Source: Clusia tigrina | Taxonomy: Eukaryota; Arthropoda; Insecta; Diptera; Clusiidae | DNA: 64,000 nt | NCBI GenBank assembly: GCA_920105625.2 | Contig: OV050030.1 | Coordinates: 213,264,325 to 213,328,324, forward strand | Direction of reading: 5' to 3' | Shown here: piece by piece, positions 22,653 to 34,809 of the stretch | How the letters are laid out: every line of letters starts with the position of its first letter | How positions within the stretch are numbered: position 1 is the first letter of the stretch | Program-made: the position numbers and the translations under genes | Notes under the pieces: model-generated | Told to the model about the DNA's origin: nothing | Seen by the model: only the letters and a program-made list of their open reading frames with translations | Databases searched by the model: none

Positions 22653-25600
22653 GCTACCCTTGAGTCCCAAATCAAACACTGATAAAACTTCAAATGGCCC
22701 AAACGGTGCGTCATATACCTATCAAAGTTTGCAACAATCAAGTGCTTGTGACGTTTTACTGGAGCGTCATAAAATCTGGAAATTTTGAGAGAATAAAGTA
22801 CTCGAGCCTCTTATCTATTTAAGCTATCGCTCATAGCTATGCTACCCTTGAGTCCCAAATCAAACACTGATAAAACTTCAAATGGCCCTAACTTCTATAG
22901 GGTGCATACTACACCTATCAAAGTTTTCAACGTTCAAATGCTTGTAACTTCTTACTGGAGAGTTATAAAATCTTGAAATTTTGTGACAATAAACTCGAGC
23001 CACTTGTAAAGTTAAGCAATCGCTCATAGCTATGCTACCCCTGAGTAACAAATCAACCACTGCTAAAACTGCAAATGGCCCTAACGGTGCGTCATATACC
23101 TATCAAAGTTTGCAACAATCAATTGCTTGCAACTTTTTACGGTAGCGTCATAAAATCTTGAAATTTTGTAACAATAAAGTACTAGAGCCTCTTATCAATT
23201 TAAGCTATCGCTCATAGCTATGCTACCCTTGAGTCCCAAATCAAACACTGATAAAACTTCAAATGGCCCTAACCTCTATACGGTGCGTCCTATACCCATC
23301 AAAGTTTGTGACAATCAAATATTGGTAACTTTTTACTGGAGCGTCATAAAATCTTGAAATTTTGTGACAATAAAGTACTCGAGCCTCTTGTCAATTTAAG
23401 CTATCACTCATAGCTATGCTACCCTTGAGTCCCAAATCAAACACTGATAAAACTTCAAATGACCCTAACTTCTATTCGGTGCGTCCTATACTCATCAAAG
23501 TTTGTAACAATCAAATGTTTGAAACTTTTTACTGGAGCGTCATAAAATCTTGAAATTTTGTGACAATAAAGTACTCGAGCCTCTTGTCAATTTAAGCTAT
23601 CACTCATAGCTATGCTACCTTGAGTCGCAAATCAAACACTGAAAAAACTTCAAATGGCCCTAACTTCTATACGGTGCGTCCTATACCCATCAAAGTTTGT
23701 AACAATCAAATGTTTGTAACTTTTTACTGGAGCGTCATAAAATCTTCAAATTTTGTGGCAATAAAGTACTCGAGCCTCTTGTCAATTTAAGATATCACTC
23801 ATAGCTATGCTACCCTTCAGTCCCAAATCAAACACTGAGAAAACTTCAAATGGCCCTAACTTCTATACGGTGCATCCTACACCTATCAAAGTTTTCAACG
23901 TTCAAATGCTTGTAACTTCTTACTGGAGAGTCATAAAATCTTGAAATTTTGTGACAATAAAGTACTCGAGCCTCTTGTCAAGTTAAGCAATCGCTCATAG
24001 CTATACTACACTTGAGTCCCAAATCAACCACTGCTAAACTTCAAATGGCCCTAACGGTGCGTCATATACCTATCAAAGTTTGCAACAATCAATTGCTTGC
24101 AACTTTTTACGGTAGCGTCATAAAATCTTGAAATTTTGTGACAATAAAGTACTCGAGCCTCTTGTAAAGTTAAGCAATCGCTCATAGCTATGCCACCCTT
24201 GAGTCCCAAATCAAACACTGATAAAACTTCAAATGGCCCTAACTTCTATACGGTGCGTCCTATACCCATCAAATTTTGTAACAATCAAATGTTTGTAACT
24301 TTTTACTGGAGCGTGCTAAAATCTTGAAATTTTGTGACAATAAAGTACTCGAACCTCTTGTCAATTTAAGCTATCACTCATAGCTATGCTACCCTTGAGT
24401 CACAAATCAAACACTGATAAAACTTCAAATGGCCCTAACTTCTATAGGGTGCATCCTACACTTATCAAAGTTTTCAACGTTCAAATGCTTGTAACTTCTT
24501 ACTGGAGAGTCATAAAATCTTGCAATTTTGTGACAATAAAGTACTCGAGCCTCTTGTAAAGTTAAGCAATCGCTCATAGCTATGCTACCCTTGAGTCCCA
24601 AATCAACCACTGCTAAACTTCAAATGGCCCTAACGGTGCGTCATATACCTTTCAAAGTTTGCAACAATCAATTGCTTGCAACTTTTTACGGTAGCGTCAT
24701 AAAATCTTGAAATTTTGTGACAATAAAGTACTCGAGCCTCTTGTAAAGTTAAGCAATCGCTCATAGCTATGACACCCTTGAGTCCCAAATCAAACACTGA
24801 TAAAACTTCAAATGGCCCTAACTTCTATACGGTGCGTCCTATATCCATCAAATTTTGTAACAATCAAATGTTTGTAACTTTTTACAGGAGCGTCATAAAA
24901 TCTTGAAATTTTGTGACAATAAAGTACTCGAGCCTCTTTTCAATTTAAGCTATCACTCAGAGCTATGCTACCCTTGAGTCCCAATCAAAAACTGATAAAA
25001 CTTCAAATGGCCCTAACGGTGCGTCATATACCTATCAAAGTTTGCAACAATCAAGTGCTTGTAACTTTTTACTGGAGCGTCATAAAATCTGGAAATTTTG
25101 TGAGAATAAAGTACTCGAGCCTCTTATCAATTTAAGCTATCGCTCATAGCTATGCTACCCTTGAGTCCCAAATCAAACACGTATACAACTTCAAATGGCC
25201 CTAACTTCTATACGGTGCGTCCCACACCTATCAAAGTTTGCAACAATCAATTGCTTGCAACTTTTTACGGGAGCGTCATAATATCTTGAAATTTTGCAAC
25301 AATAAAGTACTCGAGCCTCTTATCAATTTAAGCTACCGCTCATAGCTTTGCTACCCTTGAGTCCTAGATCAAACACTGATAAAACTTCAAATAGCCCTGA
25401 CTTCTATACGGTGCTTCCTATACCCATCAAAGTTTGTAACATTCAAATGTTTGTAACTTTTTACTGGAGCGACATAAAATCTTGAAATTTTGTGACAATA
25501 AAGTACTCGAGCCTCTTGTCAATTTAAGCTATCACTCATAGCTATGTTACCCTTGAGTCCCAAATCAAACACTGATAAAACTTCAAATGGCCCTAACTTC

Positions 25601-26698
25601 TATAGGGTGCTTCCTACACCTATCAAAGTTTTCAACGTTCAAATGCTTGTAACTTCTTACTGGAGAGTCATAAAATCTTGAAATTTTGTGACAATAAAGT
25701 ACTCGAGCGTCTTGTAAAGTTAAGCAATCGCTCATAGCTATGCTACCCTTGAGTCCCAAATCAACCACTGCTAAAACTTCAAATGGCCTTAACGGTGCGT
25801 ATACCTATCAAAGTTTGCAACAATCAATTGCTTGCAACTTTTTACGGTAGCGTCATAAAATCTAGAAATTTTGTAACAATAAAGTACTAGAGCCTCTTAT
25901 CAATATAAGCTATCGCTCATAGCTATGCTACCCTTGAGTCCCAAATCAAACACTGATAAAACTTCGAATGGCCCTAACCTCTATACGGTGCGTCCTATAC
26001 CCATCAAAGTTTGTAACAATCAAATATTTGTAACTTTTTACTGGAGCGTCATAAAATCTTGAAATTTTGTGACAATAAAGTACTCGAGCCTTGTCAATTT
26101 AAGCTATCACTCATAGCTATGCTACCCTTGAGTCCCAAATCAAACACTGATAAACCTTCAAATGGCCCTAACTTCTATACGGTGCGTCCTGTACTCATCA
26201 AAGTTTGTAACAATCAAATGTTTGAAACTTTTTACTGGAGCGTCAAAAAATCTTGAAATTTTGTGACAATAAAGTACTCGAGCCTCTTGTCAATTTAAGC
26301 TATCACTCATAGCTATGCTACCCTTGAGTCCCAAATCAAACACTGATAAACCTTCAAATCGCCTTAATGGTGCGTCATATACCTATCAAAGTTTGCAACA
26401 ATCAAGTGCTTGTAACTTCTAACTGGAGAGTCATAAAATCTTGAAATTTTGTGACAATAAAGTACTCGAGCCTCTTGTAAACTTAATCAAACGCTCATAG
26501 TTATGCCACCCTTGAGTCCCAAATCAAACACTGATAAAACTTCAAATGGCCCTAACTTCTATACGGTGCGTCCTATTCCCGTCAAAGTTTGTAACAATCA
26601 AATGTTTGTAACTTTTTACTGGACCGTCATGAAATCTTGAAATTTTGTGACAATAAAGTACTCGGGCCTTTTGTCAATTTAAGCTATCACTCATAGCT

Positions 26699-26804
26699 AT
26701 GCTACCCTTGAGTCCCAAATCAAACACTGATAAAACTTCAAATGGCCCTAACTTCTATACGGTGCGTCCTATACTCATCAAAGTTTAAGCTATCACTCAT
26801 AGCT
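26699..26804 (+). repeat. 106-bp deleted monomer, second copy
   Basis: It has the same AAAGTTT-AAGCTATC junction as at 4544, near 26784-26787. The neighbouring monomers (AGTCCCTAATC, then TGTCCCTAACGGTG) also match those after 4565. Upstream, however, it joins the divergent 21.3-26.7 kb region, so this copy sits at a block boundary. Confidence 0.9.
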
Positions 26805-28340
26805 ATGCTACCCTTGAGTCCCTAATCAAACACTGATAAAACTTCAAATGTCCCTAACGGTGCGTCATATACCTATCAAAGTTTGCAACAATCAAATGCT
26901 TGTAACTTCTTACTGGAGAGTCATAAAATCTTGAAATTTTGTGACAATAAAGTACTCGAGCCTCTTGTAAAGTTAAGCAATCGCTCACAGCTATGCCACC
27001 CTTGAGTCCCAAATCAAACACTGATAAAACTTCAAATGGCCCTAACTTCTATACGGTGCAACCTACACCTATCAAAGTTTTCAACGTTCAAATGCTTGTA
27101 ACTTCTTACTGGAGAGTCATAAAATCTTGAAATTTTGTGACAATAAAGTACTCGAGCCTCTTGTAAAGTTAAGCAATCGCTCATAGCTATGCTACCCTTG
27201 AGGAACAAATCAACCACTGCTAAAACTGCAAATGGCCCTAACGGTGCGTCATATACCTATCAAAGTTTGCAACAATCAATTGCTTGCAACTTTTTACGGT
27301 AGCGTCATAAAATCTTGAAGTTTTGTAACAATAAAGCACTAGAGCCTCTTATCAATTTACGCTATCGCTCATAGCTATGCTACACTTGAGTCCCAAATCA
27401 AACACTGATAAAACTTCAAATGGCCCTAACGGTGCGTCATATACCTACCAAAGTTTGCAACAATCAAGTGCTTGTAACTTTTTACTGGAGCGTCATAAAA
27501 TCTGGAAATTTTGTGAGAATAAAGTACTCGAGCCTCTTATCAATTTAAGCTATCGCTCATAGCTATGCTACCCTTGAGTCCCAAATCAAACACTGATAAA
27601 ACTTCAAATGGCCCTAACTTCTATACGGTGCGTCCTATACCTATCAAAGTTTCCAACAATCAAATGCTTGTAACTTTTTACGGTAGCGTCATAAAATCTT
27701 GAAATTTTGTAACAATAAAGCACTAGAGCCTCTTATCAATTTACGCTATCGCTCATAGCTATGCTACCCTTGAGTCCCAAATCAAACACTGATAAAACTT
27801 CAAATGGCCCTAACGGTGCGTCATATACCTATCAAAGTTTGCAACAATCAAGTGCTTGTAACTTTTTACATGAGTTACATAAAATCTGGAAATTTTGTGA
27901 GAATAAGGTACTCGAGCCTCTTATCAATTTAAGCTATCGCTCATAGCTATGCTACCCTTGAGTCCCAAATAAAACACGTATAAAAATTTAAATGGCCCTA
28001 ACTTCTATACGGTGCGTCCCACACCTATCAAAGTTTGCAACAATCAATTGCTTGCAACTTTTTACGGGAGCGTCATAAAATCTTGAAATTTTGTAACAAT
28101 AAAGTACTCGAGCCTGTTATCAATTTAAGCTATCGCTCATAGCTATGCTACCCTTGAGTCCCAAATCAAACACTGATAAAACTTCAAATAGCCCTAACTT
28201 CTATACGGTGAGTCCTATACCCATCAAAGTTTGTAACAATCAAATGTTTGTAACTTTTTACTGGAGCGACATAAAATCTTGAAATTCTGTGACAATAAAG
28301 TACTCGAGCCTCTAGTCAATTTAAGCTATCACTCACAGCT
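26805..28340 (+). repeat. Junction block leading into alpha copy 2
   Basis: Monomers after the 106-bp copy include 26993, subfamily D with GAGGAAC at 27189, 27377(S), 27565, 27761(S), 27949 and 28145. The 27761-28340 part matches 35186-35765 at offset 7,425 and 1763-2342. At 27565 a long monomer stands where the 34.8 kb copy has a short one, which explains the 8-bp change of offset (7,433 to 7,425). Confidence 0.78.
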
Positions 28341-29876
28341 ATGCTACCCTTGAGTCCCAAATTAAACACTGATAAAACTTCAAATGGCCCTAACGGTGCC
28401 TCATATACCTATCAAAGTTTCCTACAATCAAGTGCTTGTAACTTCTTACTGGAGAGTCATAAAATCTTGAAATTTTGTGACAATAAAGTACTCGAGCCTC
28501 TTGTAAAGTTATGCAATCGCTCATAGCTATGCCACCCTTGAGTCCCAAATCAAACACTGATAAAACTTCAAATGGCCCTAACCTCTATACGGTGCGTCCT
28601 ATACCCATCAAAGTTTGTAACAATCAAATATTTGTAACTTTTTACTGGACCGTCATAAAATCTGGAAATTTTGTGACAATAAAGTAGTCGAGCCTCTTGT
28701 CAATTTAAGCTATCACTCATAGCTATGCTACCCTTGAGTCCCAAATTAAACACTGATAAAACTTCAAATGGCCCTAACGGTGCCTCATATACCTATCAAA
28801 GTTTCCTACAATCAAGTGCTTGTAACTTCTTACTGGAGAGTCATAAAATCTTGAAATTTTGTGACAATAAAGTACTCGAGCCTCTTGTAAAGTTATGCAA
28901 TCGCTCATAGCTATGCCACCCTTGAGTCCCAAATCAAACACTGATAAAACTTCAAATGGCCCTAACCTCTATACGGTGCGTCCTATACCCATCAAAGTTT
29001 GTAACAATCAAATATTTGTAACTTTTTACTGGACCGTCATAAAATCTGGAAATTTTGTGACAATAAAGTAGTCGAGCCTCTTGTCAATTTAAGCTATCAC
29101 TCATAGCTATGCTACCCTTGAGTCCCAAATCAAACACTGATAAAACTTCAAATGGCCCTAACTTCTATACGGTGCGTCATATACCTATCAAAGTTTCCAA
29201 CAATCAAATGCGTGTAACTTTTCACGGGAGCATCATAAAATCTTGAAATTTTGTAACAATAAAGTAGTCGAGCCTCTTGTCAATTTAAGCTATCACTCAT
29301 AGCTATGCTACCCTTGAGTCCCAAATCAAACACTGATAAAACTTCAAATGGCCCTAACTTCTATACGGTGCGTCCTATACCTATCAAAGTTTCCAACAAT
29401 CAAATGCTTGTAACTTTTTACGGTAGCGTCATAAAATCTTGAAATTTTGTAACAATAAAGCACTAGAGCCTCTTATCAATTTACGCTATCGCTCATAGCT
29501 ATGCTACCCTTGAGTCCCAAATCAAACACTGATAAAACTTCAAATGGCCCTAAGGGTGCGTCATATACCTACCAAAGTTTGCAACAATCAAGTGCTTGTA
29601 ACTTTTTACTGGAGCGTCATAAAATCTAGAAATTTTGTGAGAATAAAGTACTCGAGCCTCTTATCAATTTAAGCTATCGCTCATAGCTATGCTACCCTTG
29701 AGTCCCAAATCAAACACTGATAAAACTTCAAATGGCCCTAACGGTGCGTCATATACCTATCAAAGTTTGCAACAATCAAGTGCTTGTAACTTTTTACTGG
29801 AGCGTCATAAAATCTGGAAATTTTGAGAGAATAATGTACTCGAGCCTCTTATCTATTTAAGCTATCGCTCATAGCT

Positions 29877-30064
29877 ATGCTACCCTTGAGTCCCAAATCA
29901 AACACTGATAAAACTTCAAATGGCCCTAACGGTGCGTCATATACCTATCAAAGTTTCCTACAATCAAGTGCTTGTAACTTCTTACTGGAGAGTCATAAAA
30001 TCTTGAAATTTTGTGACAATAAAGTACTCGAGCCTCTTGTAAAGTTATGCAATCGCTCATAGCT
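29877..30064 (+). repeat. Chimeric short monomer at a three-monomer deletion
   Basis: It begins with CAAATCAAACACTG and GGTGCGTCATATACC like 1763, then continues TTTCCTACAATCAAG and TTCTTACTGGAGAGTC like 2343. The crossover lies around 29930-29955. Register is kept exactly at 188 bp, as expected of homologous unequal exchange and not end joining. Confidence 0.82.
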
Positions 30065-31992
30065 ATGCCACCCTTGAGTCCCAAATCAAACACTGATAAA
30101 ACTTCAAATGGCCCTAACCTCTATACGGTGCGTCCTATACCCATCAAAGTTTGTAACAATCAAATATTTGTAACTTTTTACTGGACCGTCATAAAATCTG
30201 GAAATTTTGTGACAATAAAGTAGTCGAGCCTCTTGTCAATTTAAGCTATCACTCATAGCTATGCTACCCTTGAGTCCCAAATCAAACACTGATAAAACTT
30301 CAAATGGCCCTAACTTCTATACGGTGCGTCCTATACCTATCAAAGTTTCCAACAATCAAATGCTTGTAACTTTTCACGGGAGCGTCATAAAATCTTGAAA
30401 TTTTGTGACAATAAAGTACTCGAGCCTCTTGTCAATTTAAGCTATCACTCATAGCTATGCTACCCTTGAGTCCCAAATTAAACACTGAGAAAACTTCAAA
30501 AGGCCCTAACTTCTATACGGTGCATCCTACACCTATCAAAGTTTTCAACGTTCAAATGCTTGTAACTTCTTACTGGAGAGTCATAAAATCTTGAAATTTT
30601 GTGACAATAAAGTACTCGAGCCTCTTGTCAATTTAAGCTATCACTCATAGCTATGCTACCCTTGAGTCCCAAATCAAACACTGATAAAACTTCAAATGGC
30701 CCTAACTTCTATAGGGTGCATCCTACACCTATCAAAGTTTTCAACTTTCAAATGCTTGTAACTTCTTACTGGAGAGTCATAAAATCTTGAAATTTTGTGA
30801 CAATAAAGTACTCGAGCCTCTTGTAAAGTTAAGCAATCGCTCATAGCTATGCTACCCTTGAGCAACAAATCAACCACTGCTAAAACTGCAAATGGCCCTA
30901 ACGGTGCGTCATATACCTATCAAAGTTTGCAACAATCAATTGCTTGCAACTTTTTACGGTAGCGTCATAAAATCTTGAAATTTTGTAACAATAAAGCACT
31001 AGAGCCTCTTATCAATTTACGCTATCGCTCATAGCTATGCTACCCTTGAGTCCCAAATCAAAAACTGATAAAACTTCAAATGGCCCTAACGGTGCGTCAT
31101 ATACCTACCAAAGTTTGCAACAATCAAGTGCTTGTAACTTTTTACTGGAGCGTCATAAAATCTGGAAATTTTGTGAGAATAAAATACTCGAGCCTCTTAT
31201 CAATTTAAGCTATCGCTCATAGCTATGCTACCCTTGAGTCCCAAATCAAACACTGATAAAACTTCAAATGGCCCTAACGGTGCGTCATATACATATCAAA
31301 GTTTGCAACAATCAAGTGCTTGTAACTTTTTACTGGAGCGTCATAAAATCTGGAAATTTTGAGAGAATAAAGTACTCGAGCCTCTTATCTATTTAAGCTA
31401 TCGCTCATAGCTATGCTACCCTTGAGTCCCAAATCAAACACTGGTAAAACTTCAAATGGCCCTAACGGTGCGTCATATACCTATCAAAGTTTGCAACAAT
31501 CAAGTGCTTGTAACTTTTTACATGAGTTACATAAAATCAACAAATTTTGTGAGAATAAGGTACTCGAGCCTCTTATCAATTTAAGCTATCGCTCATAGCT
31601 ATGCTACCCTTGAGTCGCAAATCAAACAAATATAAAAATTTAAATGGCCTTTACTTCTATACGGTGCGTCCCACACCTATCAAAGTTTGCAACAATCAAT
31701 TGCTTGCAACTTTTTACGGGAGCGTCATAAAATCTTGAAATTTTGTAACAATAAAGTACTCGAGCCTGTTATGAATTTAAGCTATCGCTCATAGCTATGC
31801 TACCCTTGAGTCCCAAATCAAACACTGATAAAACTTCAAATAGCCCTAACTTCTATACGGTGAGTCCTATACCCATCAAAGTTTGTAACAATCAAATGTT
31901 TGTAACTTTTTACTGGAGCGACATAAAATCTTGAAATTCTGTGACAATAAACTACTCGAGCCTCTTGTCAATTTAAGCTATCACTCACAGCT

Positions 31993-32098
31993 ATGCTACC
32001 CTTGAGTCCCAAATCAAACACTGATAAAACTTCAAATGGCCCTAACTTCTATACGGTGCGTCCTATACTTATCAAAGTTTAAGCTATCACTCATAGCT
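31993..32098 (+). repeat. 106-bp deleted monomer, third copy
   Basis: The junction is near 32078-32081 and the offset from the first copy is exactly 27,534, as for the whole surrounding block. Confidence 0.92.
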
Positions 32099-32865
32099 AT
32101 GCTACCCTTGAGTCCCTAATCAAACACTGATAAAACTTCAAATGTCCCTAACGGTGCGTCATATACCTATCAAAGTTTGCAACAATCAAATGCTTGTAAC
32201 TTCTTACTGGAGAGTCATAAAATCTTGAAATTTTGTGACAATAAAGTACTCGAGCCTCTTGTAAAGTTAAGCAATCGCTCATAGCTATGCCACCCTTGAG
32301 TCCCAAATCAAACACTGATAAAACTTCAAATGGCCCTAACTTCTATACGGTGCGTCCTATACCCATCAAATTTTGTAACAATCAAATGTTTGTAACTTTT
32401 TACTGGAGCGTCATAAAATCTTGAAATTTTGTGACAATAAAGTACTCGAGCCTCTTGTCAATTTAAGCTATCACTCATAGCTATGCTACCCTTGAGTCCC
32501 AAATCAAACACTGAAAAAACTTCAAATGGCCCTAACTTCTATAGGGTGCAACCTACACCTATCAAAGTTTTCAACGTTCAAATGCTTGTAACTTCTTACT
32601 GGAGAGTCATAAAATCTTGAAATTTTGTGACAATAAAGTACTCGAGCCTCTTGTAAAGTTTAGCAATCGCTCATAGCTATGCTACCCTTGAGTCCCAAAT
32701 CAACCACTGCTAAACTTCAAATGGCCCTAACGGTGCGTCATATACCTATCAAAGTTTGCAACAATCAATTGCTTGCAACTTTTTACGGTAGCGTCATAAA
32801 ATCTTGAAATTTTGTGACAATAAAGTACTCGAGCCTCTTGTAAAGTTAAGTAATCGCTCATAGCT

Positions 32866-33257
32866 ATGCCACCCTTGAGTCCCAAATCAAACACTGATAA
32901 AACTTCAAATGGCCCTAACTTCTATACGGTGCGTCCTATACCCATCAAATTTTGTAACAATGAAATGTTTGTAACTTTTTACAGGAGCGTCATAAAATCT
33001 TGAAATTTTGTGACAATAAAGTACTCGAGCCTCTTGTCAATTTAAGCTATCACTCAGAGCTATGCTACCCTTGAGTCCCAAATCAAACACTGATAAAACT
33101 TCAAATAGCCCTAACTTCTATACGGTGCGTCCTATACCCATCAAAGTTTGTAACAATGAAATGTTTGTAACATTTTACTGGGGCGACATAAAATCTTGAA
33201 ATTTTGTGACAATAAAGTACTCGAGCCTCTTGTCAATTTAAGCTATCACTCATAGCT
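32866..33257 (+). repeat. Dimer with GAAATG and ACTGGGGCGAC markers
   Basis: Two long monomers with AACAATGAAATGTTTG; the second also has AACATTTTACTGGGGCG. The same pair is at 38642-39033, offset 5,776. The monomers on the left differ between the two places, so this dimer and part of its right flank travelled as a small block. Confidence 0.8.
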
Positions 33258-34809
33258 ATGCTACCCTTGAGTTCCAAATCAAACACTGATACAACTTCAA
33301 ATGGCCCTAACGGTGCCTCATATACCTATCAAAGTTTCCTACAATCAAGTGCTTGTAACTTCTTACTGGAGAGTCATAAAATCTTGAAATTTTGTGACAA
33401 TAAAGTACTCGAGCCTCTTGTAAAGTTATGCAATCGCTCATAGCTATGCCACCCTTGAGTCCCAAATCAAACACTGATAAAACTTCAAATGGCCCTAACC
33501 TCTATACGGTGCGTCCTATACGCATCAAAGTTTGTAACAATCAAATATTTGTAACTTTTTACTGGACCGTCATAAAATCTGGAAATTTTGTGACAATAAA
33601 GTAGTCGAGCCTCTTGTCAATTTAAGCTATCACTCATAGCTATGCTACCCTTGAGTCCCAAATCAAACACTGATAAAACTTCAAATGGCCCTAACTTCTA
33701 TACGGTGCGTCCTATACCTATCAAAGTTTCCAACAATCAAATGCTTGTAACTTTTCACGGGAGCGTCATAAAATCTTGAAATTTTGTAACAATAAAGTAC
33801 TCGAGCCTCTTATCAATTTTAGCTATCGCTCATAGCTTTGCTACCCTTGTGTCCCAAATCAAACACTGAAAAAACTTCAAATGGCCCTAACTTCTATACG
33901 GTGCGTCCTATACCCATCAAAGTTTGTAACAATCAAATGTTTGTAACTTTTTACTGGAGCGACATAAAATCTTGAAATTCTGTGACAATAAAGTACTCGA
34001 GCCTCTTGTCAATTTAAGCTATCACTCACAGCTATGCTACCCTTGAGTCCCAAATTAAACACTGATAAATCTTCAAATGGCCCTAACGGTGCCTCATATA
34101 CCTATCAAAGTTTCCTACAATCAAGTGCTTGTAACTTCTTACTGGAGAGTCATAAAATCTTGAAATTTTGTGACAATAAAGTACTCGAGCCTCTTGTAAA
34201 GTTATGCAATCGCTCATAGCTATGCCACCCTTGAGTCCCAAATCAAACACTGATAAAACTTCAAATGGCCCTAACCTCTATACGGTGCGTCCTATACCCA
34301 TCAAAGTTTGTAACAATCAAATATTTGTAACTTTTTTCTGGACCGTCATAAAATCTGGAAATTTTGTGACAATAAAGTAGTCGAGCCTCTTGTCAATTTA
34401 AGCTATCACTCATAGCTATGCTACCCTTGAGTCCCAAATCAAACACTGATAAAACTTCAAATGGCCCTAACTTCTATACGGTGCGTCCTATACCTATCAA
34501 AGTTTCCAACAATCAAATGCTTGTAACTTTTCACGGGAGCGTCATAAAATCTTGAAATTTTGTAACAATAAAGTACTCGAGCCTCTTATCAATTTTAGCT
34601 ATCGCTCATAGCTTTGCTACCCTTGTGTCCCAAATCAAACACTGAAAAAACTTCAAATCGCCCTAACTTCTATACGGTGCGTCCTATACCCATCAAAGTT
34701 TGTAACAATCAAATGTTTGTAACTTTTTACTGGAGCGTCATAAAATCTTGAAATTTTGTGACAATAAAGTACTCGAGCCTCTTGTCAATTTAAGCTATCA
34801 CTCATAGCT
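33258..34809 (+). repeat. Two tandem 776-bp tetramers
   Basis: 33258(S), 33446, 33642, 33838 and 34034(S), 34222, 34418, 34614 repeat with period 776 (188 + 3x196). Each holds the TTTCCTAC short monomer, the ATTTGTAAC-CCGTC monomer, the CACGGGAGCG monomer and the TTTGCTACCCTTGTG monomer, which are the first four beta slots. This is a beta fragment that duplicated by itself. 611-1386 has the same length and start but different last members. Confidence 0.88.

Larger units (their letters stand above)
21099..26698 (+). repeat. Divergent region 1: satellite without long HOR
   Basis: After a final tetramer-like monomer at 21099, monomers remain in register but carry more private substitutions (CCTAGATC, TTCGAATGG, GTACTCATC, TTTGAAACTTT, CAAAATATTGG). 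Short-range copying is still visible. About 21.3-22.4 kb matches 25.2-26.3 kb at offset 3,865, falling to 3,862 after a 3-bp loss in GGTGCGTATACC. A three-monomer period of 579 bp links the CTGCTAAACTTC sites at 24031 and 24610. No other sequence type is present. Parts of this region resemble 56-64 kb (GGTGCGTCCTATACTC with TTCGG). Confidence 0.82.
28341..32865 (+). repeat. Alpha block copy 2
   Basis: 28341-29960 reproduces 228-1850 (offset 28,113-28,114); 29960-32865 reproduces 2420-5331 (offset 27,534). The 580-bp difference is exactly three monomers (188+196+196), those at 1763-2342, missing here. The junction monomer 29877 is chimeric: the start matches 1763 and, from GTTTCCTAC, the rest matches 2343. 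28341 and 28725 are a dimer doublet of identical order. Confidence 0.88.
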
